A stretch of 64,000 nt of DNA from positions 3,782,001 through 3,846,000 of the forward strand of contig MSED01000001.1 in the NCBI GenBank assembly GCA_002099365.1, given 5' to 3'. Source of the DNA: Phialophora verrucosa. Its lineage: Eukaryota > Ascomycota > Eurotiomycetes > Chaetothyriales > Herpotrichiellaceae. Below are positions 32,117 to 43,684 of this stretch, piece by piece. The translations under genes were made by a program, and so were the position numbers. The notes under the pieces are model-generated. The model searched no databases. It worked only from the letters and a program-made list of their open reading frames with translations, and had not been told where the DNA came from. The first letter of the stretch is position 1, and the number at the start of each line of letters is the position of its first letter.

Positions 32117-32868
32117 ATGTCGCTCCTACGGTCACCGAGCTCCCTGCGGCTCTCGAGAACATGCACTCAATTCCCCAGATCAACGAGACACCTCTCCCAA
32201 ACACCTCATCGGCGATTGGGCGAGCCGGACCCGAAAGCCATCCCGGACGTCGAAGCTATGAAAATGACTGAAGACCAAGCGTCAATGGTCGCCATTGACC
32301 ACAACCCTGAGCCCTCGGTGCAGAAATACCATCCCGACCACCAGCCAGATTATACCGCGACGGTTGACCACGGCACGTCGACATACTCGCCCGTGCCGAG
32401 GAGGGTCATGGATGGCAGTGAGCCGGGCCATTCCACACCCGCGGCTGTGGTTTCGGGTGCGCCCGTGGATCTACAGGCCCGAACAGTTAGGTAAGACAAC
32501 AATAGGGGTCATTTGTTCATCCGTTGGACAAGCACTGACGCGGCGGTGGTTACAGAATCTACAAACCCGTCCGTCCGGCCACGCAGTCCGGCACCTGGGG
32601 CTCCCATGCCTGGCGCATGGACTGGGACGTGCTAGCCAAGGGCCACCGCTGGGAGAACCCGCTGATGGGATGGCAGTCGTCCGCCGACTTCATGCAAGGG
32701 ACGAAAATCCAGTTCAAGTCGAAGGATGATGCCATTGCGTTTGCGGAGAAGCAGGGTTATGAATGGTACGTGCAGGAGCCGCAGGAGAGGAGGTTCGTGC
32801 CCAAGGCGTATGCGAACAATTTCTTGCACGAGACGGGGCCCAGGTTGAAGCATATCAAGACGAAGTAG
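32117..32868 (+). CDS. NADH:ubiquinone oxidoreductase 18-21 kDa subunit (NDUFS4-like)
   Basis: Accessory subunit of mitochondrial complex I (ETC complex I subunit conserved region). Model: join(32117..32490,32556..32868), 228 residues, with one 65-bp intron (GTAAGA..CAG) splitting an Arg codon. The N-terminus MSLLRSPSSLRLSRTCTQFP is a typical mitochondrial presequence ending near HLSQTPHRR. The conserved C-terminal domain reads RIYKPVRPATQSG, WRMDWDV, WENPLMGWQSSADFMQG, FKSKDDAIAFAEKQGY and ends HIKTK, as in NDUFS4 proteins. I chose the ATG at 32117 over an in-frame ATG 24 codons upstream because the presequence starts there. Confidence 0.95.
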
Positions 32869-33528
32869 ATGAGGTGAGATGGGATGGGCACGGGTTGGCT
32901 GCGGGCTGTGAGACAGACGGACGGCACGCGAGGCTGCCGGTTGCTCTCCGCAACAGCTATATTGCACTGTACATACTGACAAGGCGAGTCTCCAAACAAA
33001 GCCGGAAGCATTTAGTCCAGCGCTTCGTGGCCGTTTCTGGCTTGATTGGGGTTGGAGTTGTCTCCACGAAGGTACTTGCTCCGTATTCCCGATGCGAGCT
33101 TGCTCAGAGATATATTCCTTGCCAGTGCTCCATACTGGGTCTCGTCGAAATCACCGGTCGAAGACGACTGCATGTCGTGACGATGCAACAGTCATGTTCT
33201 CTATCCCGTCATCTGGACCCGCACACCAGAGACGTATAAGCGGACGGGACCCGAATTCTAGGTAATAATATCCTTGGTCATTGAATCATCAATCTTCGTC
33301 TAGTAATACGAGCAGGAAACACCAAGCAAAAGGTATTGTACAAGGGGTATCATGTCAATCGCCGTCTCCGTCTGTCCACGTTTCGCCGTACCTGTCCACG
33401 TTTCGCCGTACCTGTCCACGTTTCGCCGTACCTGTCCACGTTTCGCCGTACCTGTCCACGTTTCGCCGTACAATATACAGTACACTGGGCCGCTCGGTCT
33501 GATCCCACGCTTAAAACAACATTTCGGC
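32869..33528. other. Intergenic 3' flank with 20-bp minisatellite
   Basis: Space between the convergent NDUFS4 and Grg1 genes, containing the minisatellite at 33371-33470. ORFs over the repeat are products of the repeat. Confidence 0.5.
33371..33470. repeat. Minisatellite: five 20-bp tandem units
   Basis: Five direct copies of CCTGTCCACGTTTCGCCGTA, exact except for the first base of copy 1 (T). The array begins and ends abruptly and lies 59 bp beyond the Grg1 stop codon. The near identity suggests recent expansion. It is not a CRISPR array because there are no spacers. Confidence 0.95.
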
Positions 33529-33855
33529 TCAATAGTTATGCTTCGCCGCATGCTTGTTCACGTCTGCTTGGCGGTTGTAATTTGTCTCGTGCGCCTTGTC
33601 CTTGACCGCATTACCGGCGGCGCGGAGCCGAGTCGAGGCCCGAACATTGGGATCTTTGGCGATTCTGCGTCGCGCGAGCGCGCACATAGTCAGTAAAGGC
33701 GCTTGCTTTAACATGGGGAGTACGGAGTACTAGAGGAGAGACGGCGACGTGGACAGGGCAGGAACATACTGTTTGTTGGTTTCTTTGCTGGCAGAGTGGG
33801 CGCCGCCCCTGGTTTTGTTGGAGATCCAGTTCCCGGCTGATCTTAGGGAGTTCAT
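33529..33855 (-). CDS. grg-1: Grg1/Ccg-1-like glucose-repressible stress protein
   Basis: Small hydrophilic protein of 73 residues in two exons: complement(join(33529..33664,33770..33855)), with a 105-bp intron (GTATGT..GCAG). Exon 1 reads MNSLRSAGNWISNKTRGGAH then SASKETNKQ; exon 2 continues IAKDPNVRASTRLRAAGNAV, KDKAHE and ends KHAAKHNY. The KETNKxxAKDxN block and the final KDK-x-HE-x-(Y/H) region are hallmarks of the Grg1/Ccg-1 family. In Neurospora this is among the most abundant transcripts, repressed by glucose and controlled by the clock and stress; its molecular role is unknown. The short length and the intron hide the gene from simple ORF searches. A TATA-like box lies about 190 bp upstream, and TACGAGTA occurs at 33915-33922. 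Confidence 0.85.
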
Positions 33856-34511
33856 CTTTGCTTGTGTAGACCTGAGTACTGAGGACTGAGGACGGGTACT
33901 TTTAGGTGTGTGAGTACGAGTAGTAGTATTGGGAGCTGTGGCTTGTGTGGGATGTCTTTAGGTTGGTGATATGCTTCTGGACTTGTTGAAGTGTGGTTGT
34001 ATGTAGTGATCTAGGGAAGATTAATCCGTACTGAATATGCGCTATTATATACCCCAGATCCCGCACCTTCGACAGCATGAGCTGCGGCCAGGAAGGTGCT
34101 GGAACGGCGACGACGACCTATCAGGATTGGACTTCGCTGCTAAGAAAACCTGTTTGGTCTCGCTGGTTGCGATTGAACCTGCTGACCGATGACGATGGCG
34201 GCGGTAGGGGAGCTGAGGTGAAAGTGAACGACGTCATCGTCGTGGTGGCGCTTCAACTCAGCCTTGCGTCTGGCAATGGGCATGACTAAGTCAGGCTGAA
34301 GTAACGAGCTGCATTATTCCCTGCTACGGACTACGAGATACATATACGGTGAATCATGAGATGAAAGAGAAACCCTGAGCTCCCAGTACCAGGTCGGCTC
34401 GTTGGCTCCGAAGCAACCAGGCTCGCCAATCTTTCGGACAAAGTCGCTGTGCGTCCACAACTACCAGTCCCCCCCGTTCGAGCACTGTACTGTGTGAGCC
34501 CCGAGGCCAAC
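33856..34511. other. Promoter region of Grg1 / 3' flank of secreted protein gene
   Basis: About 650 bp containing the TATA-like box and the TACGAGTA copy at 33915. No additional gene is supported. Confidence 0.5.
34043..34054 (-). promoter_or_regulatory. TATA-like box of the Grg1 gene
   Basis: GGTATATAATAG on the minus strand, about 190 bp upstream of the Grg1 ATG. This fits a strongly expressed, regulated promoter. Confidence 0.45.
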
Positions 34512-35592
34512 TCACTTGGCACACTCCTTGAACTTGCACTTGATACTGACTATGCCTTCGTCGTTGAACCCTTCGTTCAGCAGTAATTGGCTATACCCGT
34601 AATTCGGGATTCCAGGGTAGCGGAATCTATCGTCGATTGTCTGCCAGCCGTTGGAATTGCAGTTCTTCTTCTCGTAGATTGTGCAGCAGAGACCTTTGTC
34701 GGGGCCCATCGAGCCGTAGGCATCATAAATACTACGTGCCAGCCATAAGTTAGTACGCGGGTCAATCTCTTTGGAAGCTGAACGGAACTTACGCGTTGTA
34801 GCATTGGCTCTCTGACTTGATCTCCGTCCACTTGCACGGGGAAACAAAATTGTGATTCATGCATTCGTAGACACCTTTGACACCACGACGATTGAGATGG
34901 TGCCTGCCCTCGTGTTCCTGGCTGTCGGTCTCGTTATCTCCTGCCAGCATCTTGCGCATCTGAGAGAGGATAGGATCATCGTGGTCAAGGTCGATGCTCG
35001 GGTTAGCGTCGCGGGCTTGATGGTGATTGTGGTGGTCATCGTCTCCATCCCTGCTTGGGGATGGTGAATGCTCCCACTTGTCGTCGCGATGACCCCAGTT
35101 TTGGGGTGTGGCGCCGTCTTCTCGGGCCTGGTGCTGGCTGTGCTTGTTCACATTGTCGTCCATGCCCGTAGGGGCCTTGTGTGTATCACCCCCGGCCTCT
35201 TTGCCAGATTGCCGCCAGCTGCCACCCTCTTGAGGTCCGCCACTTGCTGGTGCTCCACTCGGACTGCCATGGGCCGTATTGCCAGTTGGGGCGCCGTCAG
35301 GCCTCTCAAAGTCGCGAGGCTCGTGTTGGTTGTGCTTGTCAGCTCCGCCGTCATCTCCTCCGGGTTTTTTGCTGTTCTTATCCTCGCCGTCGCCGGCTTG
35401 GCCTTTCCCGGACTGTTGCCAGCTGCCATGTCCGTGAGGTCCGGCGCCATTACCTGCCGCAGCCCCGCTGGGTCTGCCCTGGTGGGCGACGTCAGCTACA
35501 GAGCCGTCGGGCTTCTCCCATTGAGTGGAGGCGGAGGAAGCGACAGTCAGGGTGACTAAAGAAGCCAGTAAAAAGTGCTTGAAGACAACCAT
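34512..35592 (-). CDS. Secreted cysteine-rich prepro-protein with kexin-type site
   Basis: Model: complement(join(34512..34731,34793..35592)), 339 residues. The 61-bp intron has branch TACTAAC. The N-terminus (MVVFKHFLLASLVTLTVASS) is a clear signal peptide. Residues about 24-230 are low-complexity Gly/Ser/Asp/His and hold imperfect repeats: GSWQQSGK and GSWRQSGK, each followed by a KH(N/S)QH-type block, then a third HHNHHQARD block. At NRR (about 234-236) there is a dibasic kexin site immediately before a 103-residue C-terminal domain with eight Cys: YECMNHNF, SPCKW, ESQCY, GLCC, KKNCN, IKCKF and KECAK. The layout suggests a secreted pro-protein releasing a disulfide-rich domain. The VYxC...C pattern recalls small secreted fungal proteins with a crystallin-like fold. 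Function is unknown. Confidence 0.85.
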
Positions 35593-37197
35593 CAGTGCAG
35601 ACTTTTCTCGAAAACAAGCAAACTACCTTGGGTGTAGTGGAGCAACAAGAGACTATAATTTACGACTCAACAGCATCATATATGTAAGTTGTAGCCTTTC
35701 GGAGTCAGCGTCACGCAGACAGGCTTTGTTCGAGAGCTTCCAGGTGGGCCATCCTGACCTCGAACAAACGCATTCAACCGCATTCGACGAGCCAAGGTGC
35801 TCTGAAGTCGTGAGGCCAAAGACCTGTGCTGCTGGGTGATAGACGGCGCAAGAGTATCAGTGCAGAGGCCGAGGTACAGAACAATGACCGGGCCTCAATA
35901 ATTTTCTTGACGGATGAAAGAAACACTCTTAGTATTGTTCTCACAGGTGTGAAAGAATGTCCCTTAGTATTGTCCTATTCAGATCCCGAGGATTTGCCGG
36001 AGCAAGCTCCAAGATCCACCAGCACAAAATCGGCGCCTTTCATATCCGACGCAGATACATAGTACTCGTACTGCATCGGATTGAGAGCTGTGGCACTCGT
36101 GTACGTCGTCGGATAGCTTCCCGCTGTACGGTTTTGAAGGCGGGAAGACTCACGGCCTTTCATGGCATCCTCGGGCCGTCAATTTTGGAAGTTGCTTGCC
36201 GCCCAAAGTATCTTCTCGTACCGTCAAACGCCTGCGAAAGCAGGCAGCCGTTGGCCTTGTCGCCTGCGGCAAGAGGCCGCACAAGCTGAGAGGATAAAGG
36301 TTCGATAGTGACTCGCGACCATTATCGTGGCATTCTTCAGGGAGTTGGAGGTTGGCTCCTAAGTCTGCTGGCGGTCATGGTCAGCAAACCATAAAAATTA
36401 TTTTAATTCTGTGCTTGGTTGATATCCGGTCATAGCCACGCGTATTGAGATCGAATGGTCAACACCGTCCATCGAGCCCTTGTGCGCTGTGCTTGGCCAG
36501 TAGTGGTGGTGGTCGGGGACAGCGCGGGTAGGTCCATGCAAACGTGACGTGGCGGACCTACCGTGCCTACACAGTAATGCAGGTGGCTATCGGGGTTGGC
36601 CCGCTGCTTCGTCCTTTACGAGGTAAGCATGCCGCTTAAGCGAGCCGCCCTTTTTGTCGTGCGGCATGGGGAAGGAACAGCGAAATCATACCAGGCTGAA
36701 GAGGCACGAGGGCTAGCAAGGCCAAGCTCAATGGTAGGCGGGGTCTAGGGTTCGTGATTGGTCAAAATAAGCCTCCCCGTCTTCAGGCCCACAGGGGCTG
36801 CGGGATAAAATCAACTACCCAGTGTGCCAGCAACCCCTACCCGGGGCCGCCGGCGACACTCCGACTGGCGGTACTCGCTACACAGCCAATACCCAGTACC
36901 CAGTACTTTCTCCAGCAATCTCAAGCTTCTCCAACTCCTTTGCTTGGGGTGCTTGAGTTCCACATGCTCATGGACCTTACCATACCGGGACGTGCTGCCT
37001 GACCCCCCCCTTTGCAGGAGACCTTGGCATTCTCCTCCTCTCAATCACGTCCCCGTTCGTTCCCCGGACTCGGGGTCTGGGGTCTGGAGTTTCAAAATGC
37101 ATAAACAAACTGTCTCCGGACAACGTGCTGCCCGGTTTCCTTGGACAGCTGCTCTGAGTCTTTCTGACAGCGAATTTCTGTCTAGAATCGAAACACC
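35593..37197. other. Intergenic region between secreted protein gene and Tri12-type transporter
   Basis: Divergent promoter space of about 1.6 kb. TACTCGTA occurs at 36063-36070, with ATATATG near 35676 upstream of the secreted protein gene. An AT-rich tract lies at 36394-36410. No gene is supported. Confidence 0.5.
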
Positions 37198-39150
37198 ATG
37201 GCCGACGCTGCAGCAAGCAAAGAGATGGCTAACAGGTCCGAGGAGATCGAGGCCGCTCCGGCGCCACGACAACAGGTGTTGATGACTGAGGATATCGAGG
37301 ATGACCCTCATCGTGCTGCTTTGGAGTTAAATCCTGAGCTCGCTGACAAAATCACCTGGTCAACGACAATGGCGGTCTTTGTACGTCGAGTGCCAACCCA
37401 GTTGGATTCTCAAAGGAATCTGCGCTGACCAATGTCTCCAACAGTTCTTGGGCTTGTCATTCACAGGATGCATCTCGACAGCGTTCCTGCTTGGTTCTTC
37501 GATTCTGGTCCCAATAGGCACTGCTCTGGGCGATCTGACACCTATTGGCTGGATCGCGTCTTCTTGGGCTGTCACATCAGCAGTCAGCATGTCTCTCGGT
37601 GGTGGTCTCAGCGACATCTTTGGCCGCCGCTATGTCATCATGGTGGGACAAATGCTCAACATTGTCGGCGCAATCGTCAGTGCGACTGCTCAGAAAACGA
37701 CACACGTGATAGCCGGCTCTGCGGTCATTGGTTTCGGTGCCGGCTTGGTTTTCGTCGCGTATGCTGGAATTCCCGAGATTCTCCCCAACAAATACCGGTG
37801 AGTCATGTTCATCAAGGACGCTTGCGGCATCAGCTGACCCTCATTTGCAGTGGAATGGGTCTGGCGTGGACGGAATTCTGCATCACAATTCCATGGGGCC
37901 TACTGGCGACGCTCCTGGCGAACCAGCTCAATGAGCACGCCACGTGGCGTTGGGTCTATTACTTAGCCATCATCTATGCAGCGGTCTGCTTAGTTGGGAC
38001 CGCCATCTTCTATTTCCCGCCTGCTCGTCCACGAAAAGACTACGACAAAACCAGGTGGCAGGAATTCTTGGAGCTGGACTTTATCGGTTACATCCTCTAT
38101 GCCGGCGGACTGACAACCTTCCTCATCGGATTGAGCTGGGCTGGCGAGGAAGGCCATGCTTGGCATTCTGCCTCTGTGGTTGCACCGATCGTGTTGGGCG
38201 GTCTGGTCTTCATCGGCGCCTTCGTCTACGACTGGACTGTCAAGCCCAAGGTTCCTTTGATGCCACTTCACATCTTTCGCATGGTCAGGGAATTCACCAT
38301 CTTGTTGGTCGCTCTTTTCGTGTCCGGCATGGTCTTTTTTGCCATGGTCTCCCTCCTTCCACAGGCCACCGAGTCAGTCTACGACAGCGACCCCATCAAG
38401 CTCGGAGTGGCTCTGATTCCCAACGGTGTTGGTCAATTCATTGGCGGTGCCATCCTACCGGCGCTGGTCCACAAGATCAAGAACATCCGAGCTCAGATCG
38501 TGGTGGCGCTATTCATCCAGACACTGTTTTCGGCGCTTTACGCTTATGGAATCATCCCCCACCATAAGGCGGCATGGGTGATCTTCCAGTTTTTCGGAAT
38601 GATGTGCTTCTCATGGATCACCCTGTGCTCATACGTGGTAGTTGGACTACACGTGCCTCATAGGGATCTGGGTATCGCTTCAGGTCTTGTCGGGACCTTC
38701 CGCAACACCGGCGGCAGCGTCGGCATCTCTATTTTCAACACCATCCGAAATGGGGTTCTCAGCGCACAGCTGGTGCCGCGCATCTTGAAGGCAGCCGCGG
38801 CCAATGGATTTCATGGCGACGCGGACGCTACCGAAGCACTTGTCACTGCTGTCTCAAACAATGCAAAGGGTATCCCAGACGCCTTTGCCAAAATTCAAGG
38901 CGCCACTCCGGCTCTGATTCATGCGACCTCGGAGGCATACAAATCGGCATATGGCTACGCGTATCAGCGAGTGTTCTTCAGCACTATTCCTTTTGGTGTG
39001 CTCGCCATCATTGCGGCTCTCTTCATCAAGGACGCGTCGGAATACTTAACGAACCATACTGCAGTCAACATGGAAAAGAACGTGCTTGGGGAGAGACAGC
39101 AAATGGACAAGGCCGTGGATGTGGAGCAGCCAGAGAAGACGACCACTTGA
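37198..39150 (+). CDS. MFS transporter, Tri12-type (trichothecene/siderophore efflux family)
   Basis: Major facilitator protein of 611 residues. Model: join(37198..37380,37445..37797,37851..39150); introns are 64 and 53 bp. A polar N-terminus (about 55 residues, with MTEDIEDDPHRAALELNPEL) leads into about 14 hydrophobic spans, which puts it in the 14-span DHA2-like branch. The MFS loop motif appears as GGGLSDIFGRRYVIM. The segments AGIPEILPNKYRGMGLAWTE and FRNTGGSVGISIFNTI are typical of Tri12-like pumps. Relatives export trichothecenes or handle siderophores at the plasma membrane. The substrate is unknown: no biosynthetic neighbour lies beside it, so a general efflux role is as likely. Confidence 0.92.
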
Positions 39151-40912
39151 ATTCGCATTTCGGCCCTGGAGACGAGGCTTGTGTGTATCGCGCTCTGATT
39201 TCTATTCAAGCGTTTCCATCCAGTCCCGGAGGACTGATCTCCCATCAGTCGTCATCTTGGAAGGATGGGCAAACGGGTGCTTGCCCGTGCACCTGCTATC
39301 TAGCATGAACTCGTGACTTCAGCATAAATATACTATTACTTTTCTTCACGCAGCATCTACTCATCCGATCTGACGTCTAAATATGGAACTAATTAACGCA
39401 ACCCCGCAGATCAGACAGGCTATCACCCATGTGGCCATGTCCCCGTCTACGAGTATACAGCATATCTTTAATGTAACAGCCGCGAGGTCCGAGCTTCGAA
39501 GTCAAAACGCGGCTGGGGCGGCTGGGGCGGCCTCTCACCGACGACCCGGCCAGGAGGGAGGGTGGTCATCCATCCTCCCTACCTTCCATTCTTACTTTCC
39601 GGAATATACCCGTCGGATTCACGTGCCGCAAGCCCGACGAGGTTGTCTTTCCAGACCATCAGCCTCGCTGCTGCCCCCGCCGCCGTCGTCGTCTTCTCAC
39701 GCAGCCGCCGGGGCGCCGCAGGGACGGGCTGAAGCCCCATCTGGGGCCCCGGGTCAGCGATGCTATCTCCAATTCACATTGTGTAGTTAGCTTCTTGCTC
39801 ATCGCATAAGTATCATATCCGAACTGTCTTCGGAACATGCACACCCTCGATCGGATTCCCCCCAGGCAAGAATGAATCGCACTTCGGGACCGGCTTTGCC
39901 AACCTGCCCGTAACATCATTTACTCGACACGGCGAATGCACACGGCGAATGCACACGGCAGTCAGTCGCGACCGGAACGTGCGCACAGACACAAAGTCAG
40001 CAGCTAAACTTTCGTGGATACATAGCACGGACGGCATCGCCGGCTGGTCTTTCGAGCCTGTCGGGTAGGGATAGGAAGGCTTGGAGAATTCAAGAACATC
40101 GTGGAGTTGCGTGGTCCACGATGCTGAGCGATCACCATCCGGCGAGGCGAGGAGTCTCAATGAATACAGGCCGGGCCAGAGTCATGTGGACGTCATGGAC
40201 GCCGTAGCGACCGTGGAAGGATCTAGGGCAACGGACGAGAAGGTTTTTCACCTCGCGTCATGGAGCTTACGCCTCCGAATAACAATGCGTGATAGTAGCA
40301 GTGAACCTCACATGAGCGGCCATTGGTTCTTCGTCGACAGGTCTTGGGACACAAAGGCTTCTCACGCAGTGCTCCGCGGTCTGTTACTGGCCTTATATGT
40401 GACTGAAAATCGAAGCTATGCCTCCGCGAGATCCGTATGGCGTACCATCGGGCAAGCTTGAGAATCTCATTTTGACGTCGCCGCCTCCTGTCGACAATGA
40501 AGCCTCGCGTGGAGTGTGGCGTGTGAGAGGTCAGGCTGCGCGCCTAAAAGGGGCAAGGCTGCAGGCGCCCCGTTGCCTCTTGGCAGGAACGACAATCAAT
40601 TCCGACGAATCTTGATTTCATCTTCGTCCTACGATACAAGCGTCAGCATCGCGCACTCGAAGAGCTGAGCGAGCCTTTCATCGGCCGGAGCTGCATTCAT
40701 AAGTTATAGGCTACTTACTGTACACCGACTGGAGCGATCTCGACAATATCGATACAGCAATGACCCTTTTCCACCGAGAAGCGAAGCAAAGCCAAGCACA
40801 AGCCGCATCGTTACTCTAATAATCCATACGCTCCATCACACCACACCCTATTACGCTACAAATTGCAACACGTCGCTCCTGCTCTTCCAGACCTCTACAC
40901 TGTACGGGAAAG
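39151..40912. other. Intergenic region
   Basis: About 1.8 kb between two plus-strand genes. TACGAGTA occurs at 39448-39455. ORF 39383-39790 (+) starts with ATG but codes low-complexity Pro/Ser/Ala sequence with no domain, and I do not call it. A short GGGGCGGCT repeat is near 39513-39530 and a CGAATGCACACGG direct repeat near 39933-39958. Confidence 0.45.
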
Positions 40913-41671
40913 ATGAATCGGAAACAACGACGCGCAAGGAACTCGACCGACCACATCAGCAGCGCGGACGACATACCCATGGCGCCACCGCCCGAGAAGA
41001 CGAAGTCCCGAGATCCCAAGACTAAGACGTTGTTCGAAATTGCCGCCGAGCGACAGGCCGAACTGCTCGGCTCCAAGTCCGGTTCTCAACGCACGCAGAC
41101 GCCCATCGACGCGGACGCCATCAAGCCAGAGAACATTGTGCAAGTGAAGATCGGGCCGGATGGGTCGATCATACAGGACTCGAGCGCCGCATCCGCATCC
41201 GCACCCGCACCCGCATCCGACACCCCCTGGCTAGACACGGTCCTGCTGGCCTCGTCGCTGGGCGCCGTGCACTTCACGCTCTCGGTGCTGGCAATGCACC
41301 AGTATGCCGAGGAACTGCGGTTCCGGCCCCTAGTGGCGCAGACGTTGGGCATCGCTTTCCCGACACTGACGGTGCTGATCGCGCTGTTCCACGGCGACTT
41401 GTTCCCTTCGTCGCTCTCGAGGCTGTCCCCCAAAGTGAAGGGGTGGGTTGTCGCGACGAGATCGCTCGTCTATCTCGTCGTGGCGAACGTGGCAGGTTGT
41501 TATTTGATCTGGCTGACCAATGATAAGGGATACTATGCTGTTATGAAGAACGCGCCGAGCGTCGGGACGATCTGGGTGTGGGCGGTGTTGGAGATGGGGT
41601 TGCTAGGTGCGTTGGCCGGAGTGTTGGGCCCAGGGCTATATGCTTGGTGGTTTGGCTATGGGATTATGTGA
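40913..41671 (+). CDS. Conserved fungal membrane protein of unknown function
   Basis: Single-exon protein of 252 residues. The basic N-terminus (MNRKQRRARN) and a polar first half are followed by a Ser/Ala/Pro linker coded by a GCATCC/GCACCC repeat near 41187-41220. Four hydrophobic segments then follow: WLDTVLLASSLGAVHFTLSV, TLGIAFPTLTVLIALFHG, SLVYLVVANVAGCYLIWL and TIWVWAVLEMGLLGALAGVL. From memory the pattern matches a fungal domain of unknown function (I believe DUF7719), which I cannot verify. MNRKQRR-type starts are common in this group. There is no enzyme motif. Probable location is an internal membrane. Confidence 0.82.
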   Translation: MNRKQRRARNSTDHISSADDIPMAPPPEKTKSRDPKTKTLFEIAAERQAELLGSKSGSQRTQTPIDADAIKPENIVQVKIGPDGSIIQDSSAASASAPAPASDTPWLDTVLLASSLGAVHFTLSVLAMHQYAEELRFRPLVAQTLGIAFPTLTVLIALFHGDLFPSSLSRLSPKVKGWVVATRSLVYLVVANVAGCYLIWLTNDKGYYAVMKNAPSVGTIWVWAVLEMGLLGALAGVLGPGLYAWWFGYGIM

Positions 41672-42748
41672 ACGCGGCGCAAGAGCACAGCGTTTGCGCG
41701 GTCCCGTCTGGAAGACGTCAAGCATGGCAATCAATACCTGGAGGGCTAACTCGACTACTCCTTACTCCTTGCCTCACCTCACTCGGACTATGTATGGGAA
41801 GTCAATACGACGATGATCTGTTGAGCTTGGGTCTACGAGGTGAAGACGAAAGTCAGGAACATCAGCGGGCAAGGGATCACAAGAGGCTCAACCTTTTTGA
41901 TTTGTGGCGCCAAGGACCGAGGTCATCGTGGTAGACTTCTCCGTCCCACGCCCCGGAGATGGCGGAGATGCTGAGAAATGTCTTCCCCTCTCTACACCGT
42001 CTGTGTCACACCACAAGGTTCGACACCCCAGGCGGGTGGTACAGGTTACTCGTACAAAGCACAACCATGCGAGGGACGTCCCACCAAACACTGAGACCCG
42101 TCGTACACACAACAGCTCAGATGTCCGAGCGCACAGACCGTAACTTCTAGAAGTCAGACGTGTTCTGGAACATCAGCTATTTTTGGGCGGTGACCGTTGA
42201 TGGTGAGGGATTGCCCCTGCATCCCGGACAGGCTCCCAACATTGAGGACACTGCCACAGCTCTACGAGCTACATACGTGTACGCGCAACAATTATCCTAA
42301 ATGCCATACGGTCCGACATGCACTTTCGGCTGTCCGTAGCGCTGAGCCGAAGATGGGCGATGGGCGATGGGCCGATGGACGATGGGCCCGCTATCGGAGA
42401 ACACCGATCTCACCATATACCGTGTACGGAGGACATAGACATGTGCCCTAAGCCCTAGTTGAGCACCGCACAGAGAAATTTTCATACAGGTACTACAAAA
42501 GCGCAAGCTGGGGGCCGGCTGCGTTGCTGAAACAGAGTGAGAAAGCTTCGCCGGTGGATATAATGGAATAATTATCGAGTAATAGTAGCGACGGGGCGCG
42601 AGGTGCGATCCAGCAGGAGGTATTGTCCGATGCACGTGTTAAAATTTTTCTGTTGTGACAAGGCGCGTCGAAATGGCGAAATCGGTCTGAGTCACGCATG
42701 TCGCATCGTCCAACTAGCGGGCGGTTATGGAATTGGGGAGACGGAGAG

Positions 42749-43515
42749 CTAGACACGGCGTTGAAAGCAGCGTGTCGCTTGCCCTCGAGGAGAAGAGCCA
42801 CAGTCGAGTAGATACTGTGTGCGAACTCGTACAATGCTGTCGAGATGCTCTTCGATGAACCTCACCCTCTGATCACCAGTAAGTGAGTCTTGAGTCTTGG
42901 AGAATTTGCGGGGTGCAGAACCGTGGCGCCGTTGGGCGGCCTTCATTGGGCTTTGGGCGTCCCTTAGCGATCTCCGTGGCGCGGGCATGGATGTAATTGC
43001 CTCGCTTGGGATCAGCTCTGGCAGCGCTGACTCTGTTTGCAAGCCAAAAATCCCAGCAGTCAGCTGGTCGCCACTACCGCTTCCAGTTGGCGGACCGCAG
43101 AAATAGTCCGCGCGCGCAGCGAGACTGCGACGCCAATCCACAAGGCTTTCCGCTTGCAACGAGTCTGACGAAGTTTTTCAACCGGATTGCGATTTTTCAC
43201 ACTTGCGATCGACCCAATCGCCGATACCGCTTGGGACCGCTGCAAGGTTTTGTTGGCGCCGAAGCTTCCAGGATACGTTCTCTTTCGTGATGTCAGCTGC
43301 CGCCACAAAGTGAGGACACATGCGACAGACGACTCGCAATATTGACGTGGTCGTACAAACTTGCTCGTAGAACCTGCTGAACCCGCCCAAACCTGGCACC
43401 ATTCGGACGTCTTCTCCGGCTGCCTTGTGGCCTGAGAGACAAATGAAGTTGCGGCGTCCTTGCCCTTGCGTCTAGCTGCTGTGACTTTGCCCTGATCGAG
43501 GTTTCCATTATTCAT
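42749..43515 (-). CDS. Possible minus-strand gene, structure unresolved (uncertain)
   Basis: Overlapping frames in three phases: one begins at the ATG at 43515 (151 codons) and another ends at 42749 (136 codons; contains FIEEHLDSIVRVRTQYLLD, which looks helical). No family was recognised and no coherent spliced model was found. It is recorded because it is the most coding-like part of this gap. Confidence 0.2.
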
Positions 43516-43670
43516 ACCTCATCTATTTGGGAGAGGTCACGCCCAACGCGACAGAGCATACAAAGGCGTGCGCGTATGTCTCCTCCTGTGTTTTGTGAAA
43601 ATCTTTTTTTCACCTGCTGTCATATCCTTTCGTAACCATCACGCGACAGCATTGCTGCGAATACATCGAG

Positions 43671-43684
43671 TACGAGTACTCGTA
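43671..43684. promoter_or_regulatory. Perfect 14-bp palindrome TACGAGTACTCGTA
   Basis: The second perfect palindrome of the dispersed motif, about 180 bp upstream of the arrestin start codon, so within its likely promoter or leader. Confidence 0.45.

Noticed and set aside
33371..33470. Regular repeat array resembling a CRISPR
   Set aside because: Units are directly adjacent 20-mers without spacers, in a eukaryotic genome. It is a minisatellite.
39383..39790. A 135-codon plus-strand frame starting with ATG
   Set aside because: Low-complexity Pro/Ser/Ala sequence from GC-rich repeats, with no domain or supporting signal.
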